Assembly (NCBI RefSeq): GCF_963966145.1
Contig: NC_091051.1
Location: 5,084,001 to 5,148,000, forward strand
Length of the DNA: 64,000 nt
Source: Tenebrio molitor
Taxonomy: Eukaryota > Arthropoda > Insecta > Coleoptera > Tenebrionidae
Direction of reading: 5' to 3'
Shown: positions 35,460-48,900 of the stretch, one piece after another
How positions within the stretch are numbered: the first letter of the stretch is position 1
How the letters are laid out: each line of letters starts with the position of its first letter
The notes under the pieces: generated by a model
What the model saw: the letters and a program-made list of their open reading frames with translations, nothing else
What the model was told of the DNA's origin: nothing
Database searches by the model: none
Made by a program: the position numbers and the translations under genes

Positions 35460-37350
35460 CATTCGTCCCAAACGAAACAAATATATCATACTTATCTGCT
35501 AAGGATATACCTATTTCTTACATTTTTTTTCCATTATATCCCTTCTTGACACTTCAAAACACTAAAAAATAATAATTTATTCTGAATTCCTTATGACTCC
35601 TCTGGAGCAAGACATTTTCCCGCAACTGACCCAACACGACAAGCTGACAGCTGCCAATCCCTCTGCAAGTCTTCCACCCTGAAGGTTTTCTTCCATTTCC
35701 CGAAAAGCATCCCAAAATAACTTTCTCTCAAGACTTGGCCTATTCCTTCGTCCTCAATTCACCGCCTCCGTTTTCTTAAGATGTACCCCTTGGACAATGT
35801 AATTTGATGAATCTCCTGCGCTTTAAAGCTTGCTCCGGGCAATTTTGTCCGCTTTACAAGGCGCCATAAATTAGAGCCCTGTCGGTATATTTTCAATTAC
35901 AGTGGCTATTAACCGAGACCGGTGCAAAACGATCAACCCCGTTTAAGTGTGGAGAAAAGGTGAGGGTTGCACGGCGGTGTCTCGCTCTCCGTCCGATTCT
36001 CCCGTCTTGGAGATGGCGAAGGAGAGGGAGTACAACTGGCGGAAACCGAGCGATTTACGGAGCTCTGAAACGCTTTCATAAACATGTTATAGGCTTGTTT
36101 ACTCTCCGAAGGGAGAGAAAAGAAGGACTCCATTACAATAATTACTATTTCAGACGTGGTGCGGATCGATCGGGAGAAAAATCGTGAGGGGACGATGCTA
36201 GGGCTATTAAGCCGCGGCCCCATTAGCCCCTTTGCGTCGCCTCCATTATAAATCATCCTAATTAATAATACAGAAATAATTCGCTCAACTTCCTGCGAAA
36301 TTTCACGAACCCGACCTGCTGTTGCTCTGGCCGCTCCATTACATATTAATTAGTTGGCGAACAAGTTGCGATTATTTTGCGTTACGAGACGATGAAACGC
36401 GCCCTCTGAATTTCGATGGGGCCGCAGCACATGCCGATTATCACGAGGGCCTGTTCTGCACCGATCGCCAATCGATAGGGTTGTTGTTATTAAACTTGCG
36501 CAGGTTCCCACTTTTATAGTAAATTTGTGGCGGCGATGCGAAAATACGCAGAGGCGCCGCAGAAATGAAACCCGGACTCTCCGGATCAAGAAGTGATGGC
36601 CAGCACCGACGTAGACAGTCATCGCCGCTTAATTTTGTAAGCCAACAAGCTCGAGAAGACCACTCAGCCTTGACGTGTTTACGTAAAGCTTAACCGGAAG
36701 AATTTGCAGGGCGCGGTTTGCATTGCTGAAACGGGAGCTTGTTAACACTCATTGCTGGATAATTCAGTGCAAGCGGCGACCAGCCTTCCGGAAAATCCGG
36801 TGGGATTTTCCGTGAAATAATTTTTAAATAGAATTGATTCGGCAATCATCTTGTAGCTTTTGTATGTCATTGTTATATGGAACGTGCAAATTGGATTATC
36901 CCAAGCTAAAATAAAGAGAACAAGGACAATCAAGATTGCATTAGTGTCGAACGAATGATTTGTTTGGAGTGTGGCCGAAGGCGATAATACAACGACGTAC
37001 GTTGCAAAGTTTGCAAGCTGGAACCTCAATTATGACAATAAAAATCTTTTACAGTCGGAGATCGTATCGGGAAAGCGCTGAAGGCAGTGGCGTAGATGGG
37101 AGAGAGTCAGACAGACAATTTTTCACTGCACTCATTTTATATGATAATATTTTTATTTAATAGTCATTTTTTGACCTGTCCTAGTTTGGACGTTAAGGTG
37201 ATTGGGACATTCGCTAAGTTAGCAGAATGTTGCGCGTCCCCACACAACATACGAAGCAAAGTGTTGTTGATTTGGAAATTATTGGCAGATGACCAAATAA
37301 TGCTTTACATCGCTTAAATAAATTTATTTCTCTGACTATTTTTCTTTTAC
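35460..37350. other. Single-copy island, no gene supported
   Basis: This is mixed sequence with GC-rich patches (35,960-36,260; 36,320-36,640). Overlapping short ORFs on both strands show no domain. I see no TM1-TM2 exon of a receptor here. Confidence 0.4.
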
Positions 37351-37589
37351 AGAATCCGAAAAAAACTAGTCAAGCTGTTTATACATAAAATAGATCATGA
37401 ATTTTAAAGAGAAAAATTTTGGCGGGAGGCAACATCTAGATAAGCTTTAAGCTCCGATGAATTTTTTTGCTTCGTTAATAATTCAGTGACAGTGCCAATA
37501 CAATCAATATTACAATAATATTCATTTTAACGGTGAAATATTTATGCTTCTCTGTTTTTATTCAACTATTGCAGTCTAACTACAAAATT

Positions 37590-38760
37590 CTTTAAGTAAA
37601 CAGGATGTTGCAATTCACCACACAAAATACAATACAGTATATTGTACAGGGTTATTATAAATGATTATAACATTGTAGTTGGCTGGGCGATTAATTGTAA
37701 GTGTGCCGCTTTACATACACACGTTTCTACATAACTAGTCTGTCTTATGTTACGAGACTAGCGGCACATCTAAAATGTGTGTGGTTTTCTACGCCAACTA
37801 CGATGTTATAATCATTCATAAAAAAATATTGTGTAGTTTTGTGCTTCATCCGTTTTTTTTTTTACAAACTGATTTGAAAATGATGAAAACGTGACCAAAT
37901 AATTGTGTTGGTTGCTGAGATAAATGTATTTTTTTGGCGATTTGTCGTTTGGACAGTCTGAATGAAACTAGTAGAGCTGTTTAAAGAAAGATAGTAAACT
38001 TTCAAGAGGAAAAGTTTTGTTATAAAAGTGTGGAGGGATGCGAAGAGACAAAGGTCGTACAAGCAATAGTCAGAGAATCTTTAGTCTTCAGTGGATTTTT
38101 GTTTCGTTTTGTTAACAATCCAATGACAGCCTGAAATTCACTTGAAACATTTTTAAAATGCAGAACAAAGGAACAACTATCATGCGTTCAAATGAAAACA
38201 TGGGCTGAGTAGGCGTTGAAAAAATTAAACCATTTGGAACAGTGTAAAGTTTGAATTTCCCGCCGTTTGACACAAATGACATTTGTTTACGTTTAATCGG
38301 CACATAATTGAATGTTTGTTTTTAGCAAGCGGTGCCCTTAGATATTTCCTTCGAGAATAGGCTGAATCGTTAGTTATTCGATTTTTAATGTTAAACATTG
38401 CAAAGAAAGAAAAAAACGGAAACATTTTTGGTTTACAAATTTTAGGTTAGATGTCAACATGCTCTAATTACAACTGTCAATTTACACATTAAAAAAACAA
38501 AACAATTGACGGCTTCCAACGCCTCCCCAGCCCAGGATTTCATTTGAAGACCCGATATTATCTGACGGGTTAATTGATGAATGAATGGAAAAAAAAATCG
38601 TTACGCATGGTCGGGTGACATTTTTGGACCTCCTACGCAATATTTTCATTCAATGAATTAATGCGTTTTAAATTGAGTCAATAAAAATGTTTGCAACGAG
38701 ATTGAAACGGTCAACCCGTTTTATTTAAATTTGGATAAAATGTGCAGTTTTGAAGTGAAT
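37590..38760 (-). repeat. Dispersed repeat, decayed copy of 6,150-6,960
   Basis: The sequence is homologous in order, including the minus-strand stretch with TTATAACAAAACTTT and TTTGTTAACA-like words, but the reading frame is broken. A TIR element is inserted at 37,647-37,828. A further fragment of the family lies at about 37,360-37,500. Confidence 0.6.
37647..37828. mobile_element. Short TIR element, CAGGGTTATTATAAATGATT family
   Basis: The left end CAGGGTTATTATAAATGATT with ATAACAT pairs with ATGTTATAATCATTCATAA at the right. The inner arms share GCGGCACA/TGTGCCGC. The ends resemble the larger element at 45,053-46,756. Confidence 0.6.
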
Positions 38761-39312
38761 AATTAAATGTATTCATTTAATAAACTAATAGTTATTTACT
38801 CATAATATTTGTTTATAAAATGTGTTGTTGGAAACAAATTGACAAAAAACTGCGATGTATCCTACCATTAAGGATAAAAGAAAATTGTCATGTTCCTTCT
38901 AAATTTTTTTATGGTTGATTAAAACAATCGCCGTCTTGTTATTTTCAATATGACATTTTCATCCAAACTTGAAAAGAAATAAAGTACAAGAAAACAATTT
39001 GGTTTCAACGATTTCCATGTTTGGAACCCAATTTGATAAGTAACAGTAATATGTAGGAGTTTATTTACGAGTTCGTGTGTAAATTGGGCTTTTTTTATCC
39101 AATTTACATACGAACGAGTTGAATACAACGTTTTTTTGTTCGACGAGCCCTCTAAAGGCGCTCCAAATCGCTTAAAATCTTTAAAATTAGCTTGACGTTT
39201 CATTTTGACAAGTTGTGACATTTATCAAACTCCGTTCACACAGGAGAAAATTCTCAAATTCTGACAGTGTCGAACAACAATACCATTTTTAAACGTATCG
39301 TGTGATGATGTA

Positions 39313-39559
39313 CAGTCGCGAGCAATAAATTTTGATCGTCAAGGTCATTCTTTGACGCAATCGAAAATGCTCCATTGTAAAACAGTCGTAAATATCATAA
39401 CCTATCATCATGTTGTATGACATTAATTGTCATTTTTTTCTCAATTTTTTGACACTTTGTTGGCGTGGGCATAATCAGGCAGGGAAATTTTTTAAATTTG
39501 TGACAATCTAACCAAATTTTGAAATGACATTGACGACCAAAATTTATTGCTCGCGACAG
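39313..39559. mobile_element. TA-flanked MITE with CAGTCGCGAGCAATAAATTT ends
   Basis: The left end CAGTCGCGAGCAATAAATTT pairs with AAATTTATTGCTCGCGACAG, with TA on both sides. The arms extend through TGATCGTCAAGGTCAT / ATGACATTGACGACCA. It has no ORF. A fragment with ATGACCAAAATTTATTG occurs near 49,990. Confidence 0.85.
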
Positions 39560-39963
39560 TACATCACCCTGTTATTGATTACGGCAGCGTATAAAAAATA
39601 GATTACATTAAGAATACATATAAAAAATGAAAATGCTGCGTTTAATTATCCGGTCGCGAACTTTTCGAATAACCCTGGTATTTGTTAGAATTAAAAAAAC
39701 AAGTTTGTTCTCATCAAAACATTACTTTGATGATCTTTTTCTCTAACCAAGAATGAATTTAAAATAAATTTGTAACGTTTTTGTCGTTTGTCACGAATCA
39801 AAATCTGCTTTGATTTTTGTGACGCCACTGTAGTTGTGTATATGTATCGGATATCACCTCAAAGCGTCCCGAATCAATATCGCAATCCCTCAGGTATCCA
39901 TTTCCGTTCCCGTAGAGGCGGCGATTGCTGTTGTAAACTGTAACCCGTGCATTTATTTTCCAG

Positions 39964-42900
39964 GTGAACGGCGCTTGGACCTTGCCCGGCTTCGTGTGCG
40001 ACTTCTACATCGCAATGGACGTGACCTGCTCGACCTCCTCCATCTTCAACCTGGTCGCCATCTCCATAGATAGGTGCGTGATAGCGCGCCGACCCACATC
40101 CACTCCGACGACTTTAATCAAACTGTTAGAGAAACCGGCAGCGGATGCGGTGTGCGCTATCGCCCCCTAATTTGATAGCCACCGCGGGACCGTTACCCAC
40201 TTGATTACATTTTTCGCATCGGCCCGTTAATTAGGGGCGGGGGTGTATCCGCTCTCGGTGCGAACGTGACGAACCGTCCCCACTTTAGACGAAGTTAATG
40301 AGTTCATTAGTATAAGTGACAGACATCCATATAGCTCCTTGCGGCTGTGGCGGAGCGTGTGCGCTGGGGATCAATATGACTTCGCTCATCGGGTACCTGT
40401 CGCGCTGTCTCTAGAAAGGGACGTTGTTAGTCTAAATTGCATATCTAGGTTTATGTGTATATTCCGAATAACAATGCCGACCTATTATCATTCGCGTGAT
40501 TGATGAGCCTCGTTTAATTTGCCACAACAAAGGTCGCAATCCCTCGGGGGCCCATTCAACCGGTCTTGCCAAAAAATTCATTGTACATCAGGTTTTTACT
40601 TCCCGACGATAATTCTCCGGATAGCGGCCGATCCGTATCTCGACCAGCTTTTTGTCGATGGCCCCCAGCGAAATCGCCCAATTGCACCGCTCAAAAGCCC
40701 TCCAAACGAATCCAAATATTCAAATTCATCTCTGTTCTTATTGACCCCTCTCAAAATACCTCTACAAAACATGATCCCACCATACTGTAGAATTAGTTGG
40801 TGATTACTTGGTTGCATAAGCACAAGGGGATTTTAAATAACATTATTTACAATTAAAAAACTGTCACAATTAATTCAAACATCATTTCCCTACAACAAAT
40901 CTCCTGCATTTTCACTTCCAGTTCGAACAAAACAGTCGATCACATCACTAATATGACCCAACAAAGACCTTTCTTGCATTTTTACGTTGCAATATTTCCT
41001 AAATTTATTCTTGCGGGTCGATACTGACAACTCCGCTCATCATCGCCGAATGTTCCATTTCGATTATAAGACATAACAATAAATGTGTCCTGTTCCAGGT
41101 AATAAACCATTTTTATTGGCGCTCAAGCAAGAGGGTGTTTATGTTTGGGTGTAAACAAAATGGTCACTTCTTATTACAATAAATAATGCCCTGCACAGGG
41201 TTGTGGTTCAAAAGGCTCTTTTAATGCCTGACTAACTTACAACACGTAATTTACACTTTAAATAACCATAAATTATGAAAATTAGAGTGACAACCGCGAG
41301 CTGTCAAATGTCAAATTTACATTCTTGCACACGGAAACTTAGAGGTGGCGATTCTACTTATACGGCTATACGCATACTTCTTGAGAGACTGGAAGCTTCC
41401 AAAGCTAATTTTCTTTTATTTACGCTCCCAATTAGAACAAATCTGGCGATTACATTCCTAGTATGAACCACTAAAGACATTTGAATGTTGCAAGATTTCG
41501 TAAAGAATTTCCTCTTTGGGGCCGATACTCAACAACTCGTTGTCGTTGAAAAAGGCTCTTTTAATGCCTCAACTAATTTGCAACACGTTAATTTACACTT
41601 TTGATTGCAATAGATAATGAAAACTGGAGTGACAACCGCGAGCTGTCAAATGTCAGATTTCATTCTAGCACACAAATTGGAAATTGGAAGGTGACAAATC
41701 TATACCTATACTTCTTCAGGTAATGGAAAGCTGATTTGCTTTTATTTACACTTCCAATTCGAACAAATCTGTCAATTTCGTAAAGAATGTATTCTTTGCA
41801 GGCTGAAACTGAACAACTCCGCTCATCATGTTCCATTTCGAAAATAAGACATTACATTACAATAAATGTATCCTGTAGCAGCGAATAAACCATAATTATT
41901 ATCTTTCATGCAAATTAAGTGTAAACAAAATGATTACTTTTTACTACAACTGTAAAAAATTCTTGTAATGCTTTACATAACTCAGAATATCGTATTTTAC
42001 ACAATAATTAACAATAAAAATGCACAATGACAAGTACAAGCTGTCAAATGTCAAATTTACATTCTAGCACACAGTTTTTCTCCTGACCAAGGAGTTGCCG
42101 CAAATCTTGGAACCCTCACTAAAAAATTATTCTACTTTTGTGGAGCTTTCGTTTCGTTCTTGTTCAAACTTGTATCCCTCTTGTACGTCTTCTGCAACTT
42201 TCCTTGTTTGAGCCTTGGCGCGTGGGTAGCACTTCTCCTGGAGTCCTTTCGACGACTAGGCTCACTTTCATAAGTCATGTAATTGGAAAAACGTAGCCTC
42301 GACGACGCAATGTTAATTTTTGTTCCAAAAATATGAATTTAAAGTATTCAGTAATTGAATTAGAACTGTAGCGACCCACGTGCCGACTGATTAAGTTTTG
42401 TATTGCCTTTCATGCTTTTTTAGTGTCTCCGTGTAATGACAGTGGCGTAGATCAAACAGTGTCGAGTAATATTTCATGAAAGAATTAAATTAAAACACGA
42501 GGGAATTAGATTAGCGTTGTGAGGGCTTTGTGCTGTTTTCGCGTCATTAAATCCCGCTTCGTGCGAAATAAGACTGAACCATGCACTTAATGATCCTAAT
42601 TGGACAAATTGACGCTTGTTAATCAACGTCCATTTTGTCGCATCTTCCATTTGGTGATTTTCCAGGTACATCGCCGTGACGCAGCCGATAAAGTACGCCA
42701 AACACAAAAACAACCGACGTGTGTGGTTGACGATCGCTCTGGTGTGGATGATATCGGCGGCCATAGGATCTCCCATCGTCTTGGGCTTGAATAACACGCC
42801 CGATCGTGAAGCAGATGCGTGCCTATTCTACAATAGCGATTTTATCATCTACTCGAGTCTCTCCTCTTTCTACATCCCTTGTATCATCATGGTTTTCCTC

Positions 42901-45900
42901 TACTACAATATATTTAAGGTGAGAGCGAGACGTATTATATTTTTGTTAACCACCTGAGCTTCCTCCGACACCGACCCGATCACGGATCCCGTTTTAAAGA
43001 AGCTCCCAACTCAATGCAAATCCCAATTTACTCCCATTCATATGCAAAATTTCATCCAATTAAAACCTTTTGCCTTGCCGGTCCCGCTTCCACCGTTCCG
43101 GGCCCGGATCGGCTCTATTTAGTTTCACTTCTTTATTCGTTTGCAAATAACGCGACCTCCTCACCCATTTATTTCAATATAGGATTTCGCATTTACGCCT
43201 CGCCCCATCATCCGCGATCCTCTTCCTCCACAAACAAAACAATAAAAATGACAGATGCGACCCCCGCTCTCACTCCACCGCCCCCACGACTCAATTTCCC
43301 GTGAATGTATGCAACCAACTGTACACATTGCAGGCGTTAAGGAACAGGGCGATCCAGGCACGTCTCAACCGCAAACCGCTCCCCTCCGAAATCAAGCCCG
43401 GATCTGTGATAGAGAACGTGGCTAACACAAGACGCTTGGCCGAAACGACCCTCGGCCCGGCCACCATCGAAGAGCAGGCGACGAACACAGGCTCAGGCTC
43501 GGGGGACGAGGACGAGGAGGGTGCAGAAGCCGACTGTCACGTCATATCAAACGACAAGAGCACTGAATTCATTTTAGCAACGGTAGTCGAAGAAGCCGCG
43601 TAAGTCCTCCTCTTTTACTTTTATCGGGTTCGACGGGAGCGCCGCCGCCTAATCGAATTACGGTTACGAGAGGCACTTTTATTTCGCGGCCGAGGGGGAG
43701 AATTTGTTGGGTTTAATCTGCGCGGTTAATGTTAATATGGGGAAAATGGAGGCAGTCGCGGAACGACTGCTGATAATTTGGGGCGGCGCAAACGGCTCAG
43801 AGGATCAGGGAGTCCCAGTGATAACAAGTTTAAAACATATTTCTCTGGATGAACCTGTCAAGGTTGCAGCACGCACCGAAAGTTGTATTATTTTAGTAAC
43901 AAGTTTGTTAGGTCGAGAATTCCAAGGGAGTTACGTCTTCCGAAAGTGTCCTTCGCATATTATTAACGTATTGACTTGCGTTCGCTTAATTATGTAAGTC
44001 AACTAGAGCTCTTTGTCTTTTGAATTAATGTAGAATTTATGAAAACGTATTCGCTTTTCAGATTAATTTGATGAAGTTATAAGTATTCAAATATCTTTTA
44101 AACCGACATTTTCACTAATTAACTCTAGGACATCCCACAAAAAACATCCTTTCATGTGAATTTTTTCATCGATTCGTAATCACTTAACAAATTGTCGGTT
44201 AGGAATTTCCATCAATTTATTAAATTCTAAAGGAAATAATTTAGCGTGATTGATGTCGAGTTAAATACCAAATTTTTTAACTGTGTTGCTTCGATTTTAT
44301 TTAATACAAAATTGCTCTCAAAGGACCACGATGACGATTAAATTTCTTTGTGAAGCATTTTCGAGGTACAAACATATTTTTCGCGTCAGAGGTTAACAAC
44401 AGTACCTCACAAGTCACAAACAGAAAAGAACGCAATAAAAATAATATAGCAACATGTAAAATTTTTACAACGACTAAAACAAAAGAGCTGTGCTTTCTTA
44501 GGTGGATATCAATTTCAAGATCATTTGTATGTTTGGTTGCCTACTTATCGAGTTACATTTTTAGTGACATTTCAAAGCGTTTGCAAAGATGAAGAGAAAT
44601 CGTTTGAAAGTTTTTTGTCAGGTGATTTTTTAAGGATCTATTAAAACTGCGAGGCTAACAAAACTTTTGGCAGAATTTATTTAATAAGAAAGAAGGTGTA
44701 ATGGTGTATCCAGAAAGAGTAACATCTCTTGGCAACTTGAAACAAACTAAGAAAGAAGCACTACATAGCAAGATCTGAATGTAAGACTTTAAAGAATTGT
44801 TTGAGGATTTTTTAGAGAGATAAATAGACACACAGAGACAAATATGTAGGCAGATGGACAGATAGAAAAACACATGTCAGACATGGATAGATAAAATTAT
44901 GTAATACATACTTTAAAAAACATTTGCAACAAAATGTGAAGAAAATTATCTTCCAAATGACAATTACAATAAGCACTCAGACAGAGACCAATAAAACACC
45001 AAAGAAACCAACCATAGAAATAAAAATAAAGAAAAACCTAGACAGACAAGTGCAGGGTTATTCTAAATGATTGTAGTCGAAGTAGGCCATACCCATGTTA
45101 TTACATTTTTGCCGCTTTCATGTGAACTGTCAGTTTTGTCGCTGTCACTGTCATTTTTTAGATGAAAAGTGCGGTGATGAGATTTTTATTTATTTTTGTT
45201 AAATTAACGATTGAATCCAGAAATATTGAGTTGTTTTGCAATCAATCTTAAAAATATTGAATTGTTTTGCACCTAATTTAACTCCCGTGTGTGAACGGTG
45301 TGTAGGTACTGTTACGTTATAAATTACGCTCCCGAAACTGGGCAACCCTGTTACCGGTTACAAATCCGGAATGTTCAGGGGTATAACGAACAAGTCGTGG
45401 CTTCGACTCGGTTTACAATGCGAACCACGAGAAACGCCGACTGAAGCTGAAAAATTGGTGAGAACAGCCCGGAGTACGGGAAATGATACACAATCTTCCA
45501 ACTAATCGTTTATTCAGATGTCAAACAATGAAAATAATGATATAAATGAAAAAGAAAACAACGAAGCCTGACTAGCCCTATGGCGTGTACAAAATTGAAT
45601 AACCCTAACTCCTCGGAGGGTCCTCCGGGTCCCAGATATTCAACGAACGAGTACCGGCGAAACAGTAAAAAAAAATTCCTTCTTTAGCGAAGGAGGAAGG
45701 CCGACTGGTCCTACGTAACGTCGCTATTCGGCTACGCCGCCCGCATAAGCGGGTAGGTCCTCCAAGTCTTCCTTCGCTCCAAAAAAAAAAATTGAAGTTA
45801 AGATGTTTTTCTCCGGTACGAACCACGCGCAAAAAAAAAATGTTCGGTGAGCGCGATACACAATTCCTGGCGAGGTCACTCACGGATTGATAATCGTTCG

Positions 45901-48900
45901 TGAATATAAAAACCCGACGGACTTGATAAGGAAATTTTTTCTTAAGTTAGTACGATTACTGAAATGACGCGTCTTATGACAAAACTGCAACTTTAACAGT
46001 GGAACAAATTATAAATCCTAAACGCGATATACAAATTAAGGAATTTGATAGAACTTTTCACCCGTCGAAATAATGAGTGACAATGGAAATTTGACTATAG
46101 TTAAATACAAAACGCTCAATTAGTTCGACGGAGTGACAAAATACAACCGAAAACTTTGAGAAGCTACGGCCTGTGGAAAATGGGGTGTCACCACTGCTCC
46201 TGACTTGCTGGAGGGTAGATCCGGCACCTTCCGGTGAGTCCGGGGACGACCTGGACTGACAGGACCCGACGAGATCCTGATCCGCAAAAGCGTTCGGTCT
46301 GGAACCTTCCGTAGTGAAGTCCGTGATCCGCTTGGCGATGTGGGCGGTGGTACTTAGACGAATCGTCTCCAACGGCCCTCGTGAACTCCACTACGTCGTC
46401 TCGTCGGCCCTGCAAATTCACTCGATCACTGTCCCCTTGACTCTCCCCAGGCACTGACAACACTCCCCGGCAAAAGGTCGTGAAAAATCCCTGTTCTGTC
46501 TCTGGTTCCCCCGATTTATAGCTTCTACCCCCTCTGTGCGCAGATTTTTCGGCGGAAGTCCGAGTACGTTTCCGTCGCGATGGATTCTAGAACATTCTAG
46601 AAAAATCGCGAAGATTTACAATCGCGCGGCGATTTAAATCGTAACAGTACTCACTTATTCACATCATTTTGATGTTTTTTTATGTGGAGCGGCAACCATA
46701 AATTTTGCATTCAGTTTTCACGCCTACTTTGACTTCAATCATTTAGAATAACCCTGTATAATCTTTGCCAAAACCAAATAACCACCAACACTGCATTCTA
46801 CCTAGAAAATCATCCGCCAACGTTGTGTACTTAGATTTGATTGGTCTAGCTTCCTAGTAATATCAAAATTGCCATTGTACACTTAGTGTAAAGTCCATTC
46901 ATTTTGTATTGAACTTTTCAAGGTCAAATAATTTTATTTTTTGGCTTTGTAATTATGTTTTGTAAATAGTGACCTGCAGGTAAACACCGTAAACGTTGAA
47001 TTGAGCATTGCTAAATCACATTATGTTGGTTATATGCATGTCACTATTTACAAAACATAATTACAGTGCCAAAATTTAAATTATTTGACCTTGAAAAGTT
47101 CAATGCAAAATGAATGGACTTTAATTTTGTTTTCACCAACTTAATTCAACAGGTGGTGGTTATTTGTGTTTGGCACGGTCTATAGATAAAAAAACATGTA
47201 GATAGATAGATGGATGGAAAGATACATTTTTCCAGAAAATTTTAACAAATTTTTTAATAAGTAACTTGAGTGAATGCAAAAGGAAAGTATCTTTTAGCTT
47301 GACATTCTCACTTCCAAAAATAAATTAAGATGAATTTCAGAATCTCTCCTGTAGACGAACAGATTAACAGAGAAACGCAGATAAAGAGGCAAACAAACAG
47401 ACATATCGGAAAATAGATGAAAATAAATCTTTAAAAACTTGAAACAGATTAATAGACATAATATAGATACATTTTTGACCACTCGGTGTTAAACATAACC
47501 TAATACAAAGCAAGGGCGAAAAAAAATAAAACAGCTTTCTCGTCACACCGACTTGCGTTCTTGCTTCACGAGACGTCCTACATAACAAAACATTTCAATT
47601 TGAAATTGAAACGCGAAATTTATACATCTGGATCCTTTCCTAGACCAACCGCACGACACCCGCCCTCGAACGAAATTGTCAGCGCCGAGAACAAATTTTC
47701 TCAAAATTTGATTCCTCACCCTTGATAAAATTCCCATAATCAAATTTCCGTTTTTATAGCCAGCCTCCATTTAAATTCGCCTAAATGGGCCTGTTCTTAC
47801 GGCCCTCGTGAGACCTCTCGGTCCCCAGTCGCGACCCGATGCTCTCCAAGCCGGTCGTATTTCAATGCACAAGACGTGCAGCTCGTGTGCATCCGATGCT
47901 TCTGATCTCGCAAAGAGTGTGACGAGTGAGGTGCGATCGCGTGCCAAGCTTCCTCTTCGCCGATTTATGGCTTGATTTCCGAATTGGGCGGCACAAAGCC
48001 CTGGATATATTTTTTTCGGATTAATCGCGCCCTAGATTTAAGAATTCGCTAAGGGCAGCCTTTGTTCCACGAGTAATTAATGGGGCCCATTTAGATTTCT
48101 TCGCCCACAAAGACTAACAATCAGTTCCACTTGTATTATTCACAATTTAATTAAAGTTAATACCTATAATTCGCCTAGACTCTAGGCCCGAAACAAAAGT
48201 CGTGCAAGAGCGAAATTAATTTTACAACGTTATTCACGAGCGCGGGAACGTATTTAGCCGATGTTTTAATTTTTCATTCTTGTTGCTCATCATCGCGGAA
48301 CCCCCCAATTAGGGGATTTTTGGGGAAGACCGCCGCTCTCGATTTTTCTCATCTCACCACTGCTTCCTCATAATCAGATATTTTATAGAACAATTGACTC
48401 AAGTCCTAAGAAGATCAGCCGGAATTATCTCGAGTTTCTCACTCGCCCCCGAAGAAAATATTATTTTTTTTAGGAGTTAATAGTAGGTTTTTGTCTCGAA
48501 TGAGAACTCGAGGTCTGTTTGTTTTTTGCAGAGTGCAGCGCAAAAACTCCAAGCCTAAATACGACGACGTGTAAGTTGGCCATTAGAGGACCCTCGAGTG
48601 ATAGTTGTCAAATTAATTAAATCCCGGTCGACCTTTTGTCCCGTTAGAGACGATCAAGGTGTTTGCTGTGTATTTTTGATGTAAACATGGATAATTTGTG
48701 TGTCCCGACCTGTCGAAAAGTCATGTTTGTTCTCCAACCCCTTCGATCTAATTGTCACACACGTTTACCCCCGAAGCAAAAAAATCCCCGCGACAACTTT
48801 ATTAATTAGTACCGTCTGGCAAGAAATTAGCGTCACAATTTGCTCAAAGTTCGTTATCAATTAGAGCCGACCTTGCTAATTTGCGCGTTCAGAGATAAAT

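Larger units (their letters stand above)
43600..48531 (+). other. Large receptor intron filled with TEs
   Basis: This intron separates the third and fourth receptor exons found. It holds GACAGA-type AT-rich repeats (44,600-45,050 and 47,190-47,480), a TIR element with a nested solo LTR (45,053-46,756) and another TIR element (46,765-47,175). The last 700 bp are single-copy. A 97-codon ORF at 43,704-43,997 has no domain. Confidence 0.7.

Noticed and set aside
43704..43997. 97-codon plus-strand ORF after the third receptor exon found
   Set aside because: It lies inside an intron, shows no domain, and the receptor frame continues at 48,532 without it.
45605..46463. Minus-strand ORFs of 91-104 codons
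   Set aside because: They fall within a solo LTR, which does not normally encode protein; no retroelement protein motif is visible.
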